Positions 19,284-28,358 of a stretch of DNA of 64,000 nucleotides are shown here, one piece after another. The stretch spans positions 1-64,000 of the forward strand of contig DATNQN010000020.1 of the NCBI GenBank assembly GCA_036703985.1, given 5' to 3'. Both the position numbers and the translations under genes were made by a program. This DNA comes from Leptolyngbyaceae cyanobacterium (lineage in GTDB: Bacteria > Cyanobacteriota > Cyanobacteriia > Cyanobacteriales > Aerosakkonemataceae). Numbering within the stretch: the first letter of the stretch is position 1; every line of letters starts with the position of its first letter. The notes under the pieces are model-generated. The model worked only from the letters and a program-made list of their open reading frames with translations. It was not told the origin of the DNA and did not search any database.

Positions 19284-20114
19284 TTAACCAACGGTGCGGG
19301 CTAACAATACCGGACAGTTAGCATAAACTCTTACGTAGTCTGATAAAGAAGTCCCTAAGAGTCGGTCTAAATCTGGTAGTCCCTTAGCAATGGAGGGACG
19401 ACGGTCTGGAGAACCTAACATTAATAAGTCTGCATTCGATTCATCGGCAATTCGACAAATCTCTTCGCCAGCTTTTCCACTGCTGGTGACGCACTTGTAG
19501 GAAACGCCCATTTTTTTCGCTTCGGCGGCGGCAGCGGCTAAAACCGGATCGGCTTCTGGGGTGGCGCTTTGCTCTTTGGGATTGACGTGAGCGAGGACGA
19601 GTTGACCGCCTTTAATATCTCTGACGATCGCCAATGCTAATTTTAAAGTTTCTTTGGCGGCTTGCGAAGTATCCATCGCCACCATGACTTTGCTGATTTT
19701 TTTGACGTAGATATCGTCTTTTACCAACAACATGGGACGAGCGGACAGCTGAAAAACATATTGGCTGACGGAGTTCTCTAAAATGGATTCCAGGCGCTTG
19801 AGTCCGCGAGAGCCCATGATGATTAAATCCGCATCCATTTCATCGGCGACTTCGCAAACGATCGTTTTGGGATCGCCTTGTCGCAACATGGCGTTAACGT
19901 GATTGGGATCTAATTGTAAAGACTGGATCGCTGTGGCCAACAATTTTCCGCCTTCTTCCCATTTGTCAGTCATTGCGTCGGAGGTGATTTGGGGAGGTAC
20001 GACGTGCAGAATGGTTACGGAAGCTGGTTTGATAGAGGGAATTTCCATCAAAGCTTTGAGCATTTCTTCAGTATGGCCTGTTCCAGAGTTAGCCAGCAAT
20101 ATTTTTTCGATCAT
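19284..20114 (-). CDS. Universal stress protein with two UspA domains
   Basis: 276 aa, two tandem UspA folds (about 1-135 and 140-276). Both start with the strand typical of the family (KILLANSGTGHTEEM and KVMVAMDTSQAAKETL). The first domain keeps the nucleotide-binding loop as IIMGSRGLKRLESILENSVS; the second has LMLGSPDRR followed by an insertion before SLSDYV, so ATP binding is more certain in the first domain. Soluble. Role in stress survival is inferred from the family. It stands alone, convergent with psbM. Confidence 0.93.
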   Translation of the reverse strand: MIEKILLANSGTGHTEEMLKALMEIPSIKPASVTILHVVPPQITSDAMTDKWEEGGKLLATAIQSLQLDPNHVNAMLRQGDPKTIVCEVADEMDADLIIMGSRGLKRLESILENSVSQYVFQLSARPMLLVKDDIYVKKISKVMVAMDTSQAAKETLKLALAIVRDIKGGQLVLAHVNPKEQSATPEADPVLAAAAAEAKKMGVSYKCVTSSGKAGEEICRIADESNADLLMLGSPDRRPSIAKGLPDLDRLLGTSLSDYVRVYANCPVLLARTVG

Positions 20115-20239
20115 CGCTTTATCTTTTGTTTATAATCTATGTTGAAGCGGTTGAGAATTATAGCTCTCGATCGTTCACGATAAAACGACTAAGTAGTTTT
20201 TCTATCAAGTCTTTTACAGAACTTTACGCCCATCTTAAT

Positions 20240-20352
20240 TTGAGGGGGCAGGGGGGTGGGGGAGCAGGGGAGCAGGGGAGATAAATACAATTAATTTTTA
20301 TCCTTCAGACTTCATCCTTCAGACTTCATCCTTCAGAATTCAGACTTCATCC
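20240..20352. repeat. Composite intergenic repeat (G-rich, ATAAATACAATTAATTTT, CTTCAGACTTCATCC units)
   Basis: The element matches the one at 15682-15775 in order and sequence: a GGGGAGCAGGGGAG block, then ATAAATACAATTAATTTTTA, then three or more TCCTTCAGACTTCA units. The last unit overlaps the 3' end of the cyclase gene, where it encodes its final residues (SQEKDEV). Confidence 0.75.
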
Positions 20353-22424
20353 TTTTCCTGACTAATGACACGATAAATCTCTACGCTTTGCCGTCTACCT
20401 TTTAATGCGATCGGCCCCCAAGATTCTACTTTAAATTTGCCGAGAACGTGAACTAAGGTTTCTTGAGCAATTAAGATGCGACAATTACTGGGTTGGCGGT
20501 CTTTGGCACAACTTTCCAGACGGGAGGCGATGTTTACGCTGTCGCCGATCACACCGTATTCTAAGCGGTCTTTTCCGCCCAGGCTGCCGGCGACTACTGG
20601 GCCTGTAAAAATGCCTACTCGCATTTGGATGGCGGGTAAACCTCGTTTTATCAATTGCAAATTTAATTCTTGCAAGCGTTCTCCCATTGCTAAAGCGCTG
20701 GCGATTGCTGCGTAGGCGTCTTGGGCGATTTCTTCTGGTGTGGTGCGGGCGACTGGGACGCCAAAGACGGCCATGATGCCATCCCCTGTAAACTTATTGA
20801 TGATGCCGTGATGGGCTTGTACTTCTTGTGCGATCGCGCTGAAATATTCGTTGAGCCATTCCAGCAGTATTTGGGGGGTCATTTGTTCGGCGATCGTGCT
20901 GAAATCTTTGATATCGGTGAATAATAAGGTAGCGGTGAGGGTTTGTCCGGGTAGCTTGCCTTCTTTGAGTAAGCGATCGCGATTTTGCCAAAAAGCCGCC
21001 GCAATCTCTGGCGAGGTATTTTTTCCCAACAAGTTCATCACCATTTGTTCTTGTTGGTGGGAAGCATAAGCCCGAGTTACTACTACAGATGTAGCCACTA
21101 GCAATCCGCTTAAGGCAGGAGATACTACGGGTATCCATGCTTGCTGAGTAAACAGATAAAAGCTGCTAAACGCGATCGCTCCCATCATCCCACTACACAA
21201 GATCACCAGTGTCAGGGGATGACGAAAACTAGCAGCTAAAATCGCACCGACGATTCCCCAACCTAAAATCCACAGTACTTCTAACCATTCTGGCCAAAAC
21301 CAAAATAAAGGTGTTTCCCCCAAAGCTGCACTCAAAATTTGGCTGACCATTTGAGCATGAATTAGTACTCCGGGCATTTTGTAATTTTCTTGCTGGGTGG
21401 GACTGTAGGGAGTTAAAAACAAATCGTTTAGACTGGGGGCGGTACTGCCAATAATTACGATTTTGCCTTTTATCCAATCGGGATCGACTTGTCCGGAAAG
21501 CACTTGTTGAAGGGTAACTTTTCGCGCGATCGATCTTCCGGATCGGTAATTTAGCATTACTTGATATCCCCTGGCATCAATTTTTTGATAACCGCCAGAA
21601 TCAGATTGCAAACGCACGAAAATGGCTTTACCTAATTGGAGATAAGGTGGTTCGGTGCGGCTACTTTGAGGAGTAATACCGGATTTTTTCAGATAAGTTT
21701 GGGCTAGGCGAAGAGAAAACGAACTAAGGGTGCCTCGTTCAGTTGGTATATATAGCAAATTGCGGCGGATGACGCCATCTGAATCGATTAATAAATCGTT
21801 AAATCCGATTTGTTCTTTTGGTAAATCTGGAGGTGCGGGGATGCCACCCGCATCATCGGTAATTGTAATAATATTTGGTGAAGATTTAAGTAAATTGATT
21901 AATAAAGAATAACCTGGTTCTTGAGGAACGTCTCGATAAATATCCAAACCAATCACTGCCGGATCGTGCTTTTGTAAATTTTGCAATATTTGGGTAACAG
22001 TGCGATCGGAAATCGGCCATCTTTGAGAGCGAATATCTGCTTCGGTAATGGCAACTACTAACATCCGAGAATCCAGTCGTTTATTTTGAACGAAGCGCAC
22101 CATTTGGTCGTAAGCTGTCAGTTCCCAACTTTCGATTACACCGAGATAGCGCACTCCTAGTAAAGATCCGGTAATCGTTAAAGTAGAAATGGTACAACTA
22201 ATTAATCCTTTACTATTTGGAAAATGCGCCACCATACCCCTAGCTTTTTTCCACCAGAGAAACCCGTTGCTTAGTAAGTTAAGTTTTTCAAATTTAACTG
22301 CCAATGGTTTATTTTTAGTAAATAATTTAGAAAAAGGCATTAAAGTAAAAGCTAAAGCCTTCCCTCGATCGGCGTTTGACTGTTTACTTTTACCTTTTTT
22401 ATTAGCGATCGGTTGCCAGTCCAT
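20340..22424 (-). CDS. CHASE2-domain class III adenylate cyclase
   Basis: 694 aa. A first membrane helix (about 75-92) leads into an extracytoplasmic CHASE2 sensor (about 95-400; LTAYDQMVRF, AVIGLDIYRD, IVIIGSTAPSLNDLFLTPY), then three membrane helices (about 405-480) and a cytoplasmic class III cyclase domain. The metal-binding aspartates are present in FTDIKDFSTI and in FTGDGIMAVFG. Lys before FTGD and Asp in GDSVNIASRL suggest ATP rather than GTP as substrate. It should convert an external signal to cAMP. The gene's end is overlapped by a dispersed repeat. No receptor gene is adjacent. Confidence 0.92.
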   Translation of the reverse strand: MDWQPIANKKGKSKQSNADRGKALAFTLMPFSKLFTKNKPLAVKFEKLNLLSNGFLWWKKARGMVAHFPNSKGLISCTISTLTITGSLLGVRYLGVIESWELTAYDQMVRFVQNKRLDSRMLVVAITEADIRSQRWPISDRTVTQILQNLQKHDPAVIGLDIYRDVPQEPGYSLLINLLKSSPNIITITDDAGGIPAPPDLPKEQIGFNDLLIDSDGVIRRNLLYIPTERGTLSSFSLRLAQTYLKKSGITPQSSRTEPPYLQLGKAIFVRLQSDSGGYQKIDARGYQVMLNYRSGRSIARKVTLQQVLSGQVDPDWIKGKIVIIGSTAPSLNDLFLTPYSPTQQENYKMPGVLIHAQMVSQILSAALGETPLFWFWPEWLEVLWILGWGIVGAILAASFRHPLTLVILCSGMMGAIAFSSFYLFTQQAWIPVVSPALSGLLVATSVVVTRAYASHQQEQMVMNLLGKNTSPEIAAAFWQNRDRLLKEGKLPGQTLTATLLFTDIKDFSTIAEQMTPQILLEWLNEYFSAIAQEVQAHHGIINKFTGDGIMAVFGVPVARTTPEEIAQDAYAAIASALAMGERLQELNLQLIKRGLPAIQMRVGIFTGPVVAGSLGGKDRLEYGVIGDSVNIASRLESCAKDRQPSNCRILIAQETLVHVLGKFKVESWGPIALKGRRQSVEIYRVISQEKDEV

Positions 22425-22535
22425 ATTGATAATATTTCTGATTGTTTTTTACCAATTCACTTTCTTCTGGATCGCTTATTTTCTACAAAATAGTAAATGT
22501 GACACGATTTGAGTGAAATGGTATTTGCTAGGTAT

Positions 22536-22877
22536 TTATTTTTGAAAAAAGCGAGTTCCTCCACCTCCAGTTGATTCTGGCGCACCTCGATCTTTGGGGA
22601 TAAATCCACCTCTGGGCGTATTTACAGGGGCAGTCATCGGTGCAACTTCTGGTACGGGAGAGTTACTATTATTTGGGGCGTTAAAGCGATCTAAATTAGT
22701 ACTTCCAGCCGGAGTTTCTCCGTACATTTTTCCCCTAACTCTGGTGTACCATTCTTGCATATTGGGGTTTCTGCCCGTAGCACCATATTCATCTGTCATG
22801 GGGGTAGAAGATTGTGCCGTTGCTGGTAAGGGAAGGCTGAGAAATAAGCCTAATAAGTAAATGCCTAAATATTTCAT
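22536..22877 (-). CDS. Small secreted hypothetical protein
   Basis: 113 aa with a clear signal peptide (MKYLGIYLLGLFLSLPLPATAQ, cleaved after AQ; here described as one hydrophobic core of about 14 residues) and a mature part rich in Pro, Gly, Asn and Thr, likely disordered. No domain recognised. It is transcribed in the same direction as the caspase-like gene upstream and the cyclase downstream but is separated from both by 110-470 bp. Real on the basis of the signal peptide and the length; function unknown. Confidence 0.7.
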   Translation of the reverse strand: MKYLGIYLLGLFLSLPLPATAQSSTPMTDEYGATGRNPNMQEWYTRVRGKMYGETPAGSTNLDRFNAPNNSNSPVPEVAPMTAPVNTPRGGFIPKDRGAPESTGGGGTRFFQK

Positions 22878-23347
22878 ACTGGGTTGATTAGAATTCTCCT
22901 ATTTAGGAGTTGGAATTTAGCTGTTAGAATTCTCTAATTGAGTATTTTTTGCCTTATGATATTGTGTTCGGTTGCATTTTTAGTATAAGAGTAATGCGAA
23001 AAATTATCTGTGGGAATCAGGGTTTAATTTTTACCGCAGATGTAGACAGATAAACGCAGATAAACGCAGATAAGAAGGCGATTTTTTGGTAACTGATGCT
23101 ACCGGACATTAAATGACGCCTAAAAACTGCTTTTTTGTGCTAGTTTATTCTGCTGGTTGTCATGACAATAACAACCGAAATTGAAATTTGAATTAATATA
23201 GATGAACACCCGATATTAATTAAAGAATCTCTTTCTACAAGTGAGATTCCAGAAATGGGCATATTCTGCCCAAAAGCGATGACCCAGGAATTACTCGATA
23301 GCTGATGATTATTTGACTATAACCGATTTGCTCTAAATAATAATCGA
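22878..23347. other. Intergenic region between the small secreted protein and the caspase-like gene
   Basis: 470 bp. Contains the short tandem repeat CAGATAAACG (23048-23072), a stem CTCCTA/TAGGAG near 22897, and a small frame from 23162 (MTITTEIEI, stop, then about 37 more codons) that looks like a decayed ORF rather than a gene. No promoter or RNA could be assigned with confidence. Confidence 0.45.
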
Positions 23348-23349
23348 AT

Positions 23350-25548
23350 TCAGATCACTTCAAAGGTAATCGACATGGCGGCGATTTGGGAAGTATCGAT
23401 ACTCTTGATTCCTTGACTTGAATCTCCAGATCTAGTAATATTACCACGAGTGCTTTCATCCAGATCTGCCAACAAAGTATCGATCGCTTCGGTAGGTTCT
23501 GGGAGATCGATCGGCCCTCTGTCTTGTTCTCCTCGCGATGCAACTGCTCGTAAAGCGGAAAGGGCTTTTCGCAAAGGCGTAGTACTGGCAATAATCAATA
23601 CTTCTGATGTTCCTTTTGGTTGTTGGGTGACGAAGCTGAAATTATCTTTGCTGGGGTCGGGTAAAAGTAAGGTTTGATTCGGGTTAAACTGCATTACGTC
23701 ATCTGTCGCCGTCCAGTTGTTGGGAAAGAGAACTGCCATTTCTCCGGCGGAATCGATGACTAAGACGCTGATGTAGAGGGGACGAGTTTCGTTGTTGGTG
23801 ATGCGGAATTGAACGGATGTTCCTAGTGGTAGTTGGCGAGAATTGGCAGATAGGGTTTGTGTTTGGCTAGTTTGATTGATGGGTATGGCTTGGGAAGCGA
23901 TACCGCGAATGGGAAAAGTGCTGGCGAGAATGTCGTTTTGTCCTTCTCGACTCATGGAGGCAATGATTTTTAGCCTGGATGAGTTAGTGTTGAGGGTGAG
24001 TTTGATAATGTGGGCGGCGAGAAGTGATTTGAGTTTTGGTTGTAAACGGGTAACGGCGGCGGCGATATTTTCGCCAGCTTCACCAAAAGAATCGGGAATG
24101 ATATCGAGTCCGGGAGTGAATAAACCGATCGTACCAATGGCTGGGATATTTTCGATTTGTCTTTGTTGTAATTCTCGATGATATTTTTCGGTGAGGCGAC
24201 CTAAGATGTAGTGTACTTCTTCTTTTTGAAGCGGTAAGACTTTAATGCGTTGATTTGTTTGTAATGCTTGTTTGGCGGCGGCGGTGTCGTTAGTTAATGA
24301 TGGATCGAGTCCGATGTGTAGGCTAACATTGTTGGGGATTCCCCGCACGTTTTCTTGCAGGAGAGTTCCCGGTTGTGCGGTTCCGATTAGTTTACCTTGT
24401 CCGACTAGTCCGTTGCGAGATTCGATTTGGATTTGGCCTTGATGTCGCCCTTGGGGATCTACGATCGCTAATATGGCACCTTGCTCAAATGCTGTCAAAC
24501 TTTGGGGATTAAGTCCTCCCAACCACACTTGTGCTTGATTTCCTTCTACTTTGATGATGGCTGCTTCGGCTGGTGGTGTTTGTTTTTCGGTAAAGTAAAC
24601 TGGTTTGCGATCGTGGTTGCTGTTAGGCTTAACTTCAAATAGGGGAATTTGTCCTTGAGAAGATAAAAGGGTAGTCGTCCGGGCAACATTAGGAATCATA
24701 CTGCTTAATGATTCGCCTTTGGTTTGTTGCCAGAGATATTGAGTCATTACATAAGTGAATGCGCCTGCAAAAAAGTCGCTGAATGGTGCATCGGCGGCTA
24801 ATTGATTACGCTGGGTGGAGGCGATGACAACTCCTTTGGCGATACCCGCGCGTCGTTTGTCGATGAAGTCTTGAGGCGAAAGGTTGAGTTTGGATAGCCA
24901 TTGGCGCTGATATTCTATTTCTGATAATACTGGTTGTAGGTCTTCACCGCTCGATCGCGCACGCACTCGCAAGTTTCCTCTGGTACCGCCACCGGAATGA
25001 CAGCTATCTAGTACGACGGTGAGATTTTCCGTTTGGATGGCACTCATCAGGAGAAATAGGGTATGCCCCATGATATCCTGAACGCGACCGTTTTCTGTGG
25101 CTTGGGCGTAGTCGATGGGTACGAAGGTGCTGTTTAGTCCGTCTGGACGATCGCGATCGGGATCTTTTACTCTAGAACCATGCCCGGAAAAGTGAAAGAC
25201 GGCGACATCTCCAGGTTTTGCTTGTTTGATTAAGTGTTCTTCAAAAGCGGTGAGTATGCCTTGACGGGTGGCTTGTTGGTCGGTGACGATCAGGATATCT
25301 TTGGGATTGAAGCCAAAGCGACCGATTAATAATTGTTTTTGCAAGTTGACATCGGTAACGCAACCTTGTAATGGTTGGTCGGTATAAGCGTTAATTCCCA
25401 CGAGTAAGGCGAGTTTGCGTGGGGTACTTTGGGCCAAAACTCGGGCGTAGCGATGCGATCGTTCCCCGATGTCTAGTTGACTCAGACCCAAGGTTGCTAA
25501 AGTAGAACTGGCAAATTGTAAAAACTGACGGCGCTTGATGCGAGGCAT
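23350..25548 (-). CDS. Tat-exported caspase-like (peptidase C14, orthocaspase-type) protein with DUF4384
   Basis: About 732 aa. The N-terminus MPRIKRRQFLQFASSTLATL has a twin-Arg motif and hydrophobic stretch, so export by the Tat pathway is likely; an upstream in-frame ATG at 25566 would add six residues and cannot be excluded. The p20-like protease domain (about 45-310) keeps the catalytic dyad: His123 in FHFSGHGS and Cys183 in VLDSCHSGG. The C-terminal part (about 550-680) resembles DUF4384 (YISVLVIDSAGEMAVLFPN), often fused to such proteases. Cyanobacterial caspase homologues cleave after Arg/Lys; substrate here unknown. It is divergent from the response-regulator kinase at 25992. Confidence 0.92.
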   Translation of the reverse strand: MPRIKRRQFLQFASSTLATLGLSQLDIGERSHRYARVLAQSTPRKLALLVGINAYTDQPLQGCVTDVNLQKQLLIGRFGFNPKDILIVTDQQATRQGILTAFEEHLIKQAKPGDVAVFHFSGHGSRVKDPDRDRPDGLNSTFVPIDYAQATENGRVQDIMGHTLFLLMSAIQTENLTVVLDSCHSGGGTRGNLRVRARSSGEDLQPVLSEIEYQRQWLSKLNLSPQDFIDKRRAGIAKGVVIASTQRNQLAADAPFSDFFAGAFTYVMTQYLWQQTKGESLSSMIPNVARTTTLLSSQGQIPLFEVKPNSNHDRKPVYFTEKQTPPAEAAIIKVEGNQAQVWLGGLNPQSLTAFEQGAILAIVDPQGRHQGQIQIESRNGLVGQGKLIGTAQPGTLLQENVRGIPNNVSLHIGLDPSLTNDTAAAKQALQTNQRIKVLPLQKEEVHYILGRLTEKYHRELQQRQIENIPAIGTIGLFTPGLDIIPDSFGEAGENIAAAVTRLQPKLKSLLAAHIIKLTLNTNSSRLKIIASMSREGQNDILASTFPIRGIASQAIPINQTSQTQTLSANSRQLPLGTSVQFRITNNETRPLYISVLVIDSAGEMAVLFPNNWTATDDVMQFNPNQTLLLPDPSKDNFSFVTQQPKGTSEVLIIASTTPLRKALSALRAVASRGEQDRGPIDLPEPTEAIDTLLADLDESTRGNITRSGDSSQGIKSIDTSQIAAMSITFEVI

Positions 25549-25991
25549 AGTTACATTTTTAAGCAAAGTACGCTGAGGTTCAACCCTCTCGGTAGGTAAC
25601 GAACTAATTTAATTTGATTCGATATAATGCACTCCCCTAGCAAAATTAACCTTTCAACTTGCTTTTCTGCAACATAAGATAAAAGGTTGAGCCTTGGTGC
25701 TTTTTTTTCTTTCAACTATCGTATTTTATACATAGTATGTCCTGTAACGTTAAGATAGCATAGAATTAAGAGTTTATCGTCAACAGTTCAGGAGCCAGAA
25801 TTCTGAATTGAAAATAAATTGAAAGTCTTACTAGCTTATCAATAAATTGAGATCGAACCACCACTAAATCTTTGATTTAGCAGCCCACTGGAAAGTAATC
25901 GGTCTTATATTCTTTACTAACTGATTCTGATTGTTGATTTTCGGCTACTAATTTTTGGATTATATCTTCTAATAAAGATAAAAAATACCAT
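25549..25991. other. Divergent intergenic region between caspase-like and response-regulator kinase genes
   Basis: 443 bp, AT-rich. The only clear structure is a 7-bp hairpin, CTAAATC-TTT-GATTTAG (25864-25880). It should hold promoters for both flanking genes. No RNA or small gene recognised. Confidence 0.45.
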
Positions 25992-27308
25992 ATGAAAGCA
26001 AACACGGAAAATATAATTCTTATTGTTGACGATAGCCCGACCAATCTCACAATTCTTGTTGATTTTTTAAAAGATGTTGGCTTTATAACCTTAGTTTCTA
26101 AAAATGGTCAAGATGCCATAAATAACTTAGAATTAGTCATTCCCGATTTAATTTTATTAGATGTAATGATGCCGGGACTGGACGGTTTTGAAACTTGTCG
26201 TAAAATCAAAGCAAATCCCAAATACCAAAATATCCCCGTGATTTTCATGACAGCTTTATCTGATATCGGTAATAAAGTGAAAGGGCTGTCATTGGGGGCA
26301 GTAGATTATATCACAAAACCCTTTCAACAAGAAGAAGTAATCGCCCGAATTAATTTACAGCTTAAACTACGTTATTTAACTAGAGAACTAGCCGAAAAAA
26401 ATGCTGAATTAAGTGAATTAAACGCTTCGTTAGAACAAAAAGTAGAAGAACGTACAGAAGAATTGCAAAAAGCCCAATCTCAGTTATTACTGAGCGATAA
26501 AATGTCCTCGTTGGGGCAGTTAGTAGCGGGTATTGCTCACGAAATTAATAATCCCGTTAGTTTTATTGCTGGCAATCTCAATCATGCCAAAAATTATGCT
26601 GAAGAATTAATCGATTTAATCAAACTTTATCAAAAATACCATCCTTCGCCCGCCCCAGAAATTATCGAAAGAATCAAGTCGATCGAACTAGATTATTTAA
26701 TAGAAGATTTTCTACAACTAATCGTGTCAATGGAAGAGGGAACAAACCGCATTACGGAGATTAGCCAATCCATGCGAACCTTTTCTCGCACTGATTGCGA
26801 TCGCAAAGTCAAGTTTAACATTCATGAGGGAATTGATAGCACCCTGTTAATACTGAAGCATCGCCTGAAAAGTAACCAGCAACGTCCCGCCATTGAAATA
26901 GTCAAAGAATACGGTGACTTTCCGGAAGTTGACTGCTATCCGGGACAACTGAATCAGGTCTTTATGAATGTGTTATCTAATGCGGTTGATGCGGTAGAAG
27001 AATCGAATATAGGACGTAGTTTTGCCGAGATTCTAGCTACTCCCAATCAAATTACAATTATTACTGAATTAATGCAAGATAATACTCAAGTTAATATCCG
27101 AATTAAAGATAACGGAGTAGGGATAAATCCGGAAGTGCAAGATAAGATTTTCGATTATTTATTTACTACTAAACAAGTTGGTAAAGGTACTGGTTTGGGA
27201 TTATCAATTGTGCGGCAGATTATTGAAGATAAACATGGTGGTGCGATTGATTGTATTTCTAAACCCGGTTATGGTACGGAGTTTGTGATATCGTTGCCGT
27301 TTAGTTAA
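25992..27308 (+). CDS. Response regulator-histidine kinase hybrid (REC-HisKA-HATPase)
   Basis: 438 aa, soluble. An N-terminal receiver (about 1-125) has the acidic pair in IVDDSPTN, acceptor Asp57 in LLLDVMMPG and Lys in ITKPFQQEE. A coiled coil (about 130-170) leads to a HisKA segment with His183 in GIAHEINNPVSFIAGNLNHA and a HATPase domain with N-box (NQVFMNVLSNAVDAVEES) and GKGTGLGLSIVRQII. The receiver-first order implies that a separate kinase phosphorylates it and thereby controls its own kinase activity. This type is frequent in cyanobacteria. No partner is adjacent. Confidence 0.93.
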   Translation: MKANTENIILIVDDSPTNLTILVDFLKDVGFITLVSKNGQDAINNLELVIPDLILLDVMMPGLDGFETCRKIKANPKYQNIPVIFMTALSDIGNKVKGLSLGAVDYITKPFQQEEVIARINLQLKLRYLTRELAEKNAELSELNASLEQKVEERTEELQKAQSQLLLSDKMSSLGQLVAGIAHEINNPVSFIAGNLNHAKNYAEELIDLIKLYQKYHPSPAPEIIERIKSIELDYLIEDFLQLIVSMEEGTNRITEISQSMRTFSRTDCDRKVKFNIHEGIDSTLLILKHRLKSNQQRPAIEIVKEYGDFPEVDCYPGQLNQVFMNVLSNAVDAVEESNIGRSFAEILATPNQITIITELMQDNTQVNIRIKDNGVGINPEVQDKIFDYLFTTKQVGKGTGLGLSIVRQIIEDKHGGAIDCISKPGYGTEFVISLPFS

Positions 27309-27367
27309 AATTTGGGATGAGGATAGAAGTGCGAAAATTACAAAATTTGCTGTAGGTAAAACAGAGT

Positions 27368-27943
27368 ATGAATGTAACAACTGCCGAACGTCTATATTCT
27401 TTTGAGGAATATTTAGTTTTTGATGATGGGACGGATAACCGCTATGAATTGGTTGATGGGAGATTAGAACTAATGAATCCGCCTACATTTAGACATTTAT
27501 TAATTGCTGATTTTCTACAAGACAATTTTAAGGCAGAAATCAAGCGGTTAGGTTTACCTTGGCTATGTTTTAGAGAAGCGGGAATTAGAACGGGATGGCG
27601 AAAGTCGAGATTATCCTATCTTTATATTGTACCTGTCGAACAGGTGCGGGATTTCCTGGACCGATCGGCTGTTGCTGAAATACCGCCATTGTTAGCTGTT
27701 GAAGTTGTTAGTCCGGAATCTGTCAATCGAGATTATCGGTATAAGCGTTCTGAATATGCAGCGTTAGAGATTCCTGAATATTGGATTGTAGACCCTATGG
27801 AATCAAAAGTTACGGTTTTGTTGTGGGAAGAAGGTTTATATGAAGAAACGGTGTTTATGGGTAATCAAAATATTGTTTCTCGGACTTTTCCAGAATTAAC
27901 TTTAACGGTTGAGCAAGTGTTAGCTGCTGGTAATGTTGGTTAG
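27368..27943 (+). CDS. Uma2-family (DUF820) restriction-endonuclease-fold protein lacking the usual active-site Asp
   Basis: 191 aa. The Uma2 layout is clear: EEYLVFDDGTDNRYELVDGRLELMNPP, GIRTGWRKSR, LLAVEVVSPES and EYAALEIPEYWIVDP. In most members the strand after RTGWRKSR reads (L/I)PD(L/V), giving the metal-binding Asp of the PD-(D/E)xK fold. Here residues 83-84 are Ser-Tyr (TCC TAT, each one base change from CCx GAT), so the Asp is missing, while Glu112 and the later Lys are retained. The protein is probably catalytically dead or early in decay. It starts a small co-directional group with DUF433 and a broken DUF5615 gene. Biological role of Uma2 proteins is unknown. Confidence 0.88.
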   Translation: MNVTTAERLYSFEEYLVFDDGTDNRYELVDGRLELMNPPTFRHLLIADFLQDNFKAEIKRLGLPWLCFREAGIRTGWRKSRLSYLYIVPVEQVRDFLDRSAVAEIPPLLAVEVVSPESVNRDYRYKRSEYAALEIPEYWIVDPMESKVTVLLWEEGLYEETVFMGNQNIVSRTFPELTLTVEQVLAAGNVG

Positions 27944-27960
27944 AGAGTAGTAGGAATAAA

Positions 27961-28242
27961 ATGATTCAAGCAACAGAACATCTTTATATAGTTAGAGATC
28001 CGCAAATTCTCAACAGCGAACCGATTATTAAAAGAACTCGCACCCCAGTCCGAGCAATTGTAGAAAATTGGCGAATGGGAATAGCACCGGAAGAAATTCC
28101 TCAACGGTTACCTCACCTAACCTTAGCGCAGGTCTTTAACGCTTTAAGTTATTACAGCGATCATCAAGATGAAATCAATCATTATATTCAAATTAATCGA
28201 ATTCCTAACGAATTAATCGACCCGTTAATTAAAAATTCATGA
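27961..28242 (+). CDS. DUF433-family antitoxin-like protein
   Basis: 93 aa. DUF433 is seen as EPIIKRTRTPVRAIVENWRMG, then PEEIPQRLPHLTLAQVFNALSYY, a helix-turn-helix-like DNA-binding fold. Members are commonly encoded directly upstream of a DUF5615 PIN-like nuclease as a presumed toxin-antitoxin pair. The stop codon here overlaps the ATG of just such a partner by ATGA, but the partner is truncated. It follows the Uma2-like gene by 17 bp. The antitoxin itself looks intact. Confidence 0.88.
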   Translation: MIQATEHLYIVRDPQILNSEPIIKRTRTPVRAIVENWRMGIAPEEIPQRLPHLTLAQVFNALSYYSDHQDEINHYIQINRIPNELIDPLIKNS

Positions 28243-28358
28243 GCGAAATATTTATCGAGCTTTATCTAGATGAAGATGTGGATGATGCCCCTAAAGAATG
28301 GTATGAAAGTCAGGAAAAGGGACTTTTTATTTCTTCTTTCTATCTAAATATCCTTTAA
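28239..28358 (+). pseudogene. Truncated DUF5615 (PIN-like) toxin remnant
   Basis: A 39-codon frame starts at the ATGA overlap with the DUF433 gene and begins MSEIFIELYLDEDVD, which is the start of DUF5615 proteins including the acidic LDED motif of the nuclease. After about residue 15 the sequence (DAPKEWYESQEKG...) no longer resembles the family, and a stop follows. Full members are about 110-130 aa, so nearly all of the PIN-like domain has been lost, probably by deletion. Its last codons overlap the 3' end of the convergent DUF2335-like gene. Confidence 0.6.

Noticed and set aside
23162-23305. Small interrupted frame MTITTEIEI-stop-INIDEHPILIKESL
   Set aside because: Contains an in-frame TGA and has no homologue known to me; too short to call a pseudogene.
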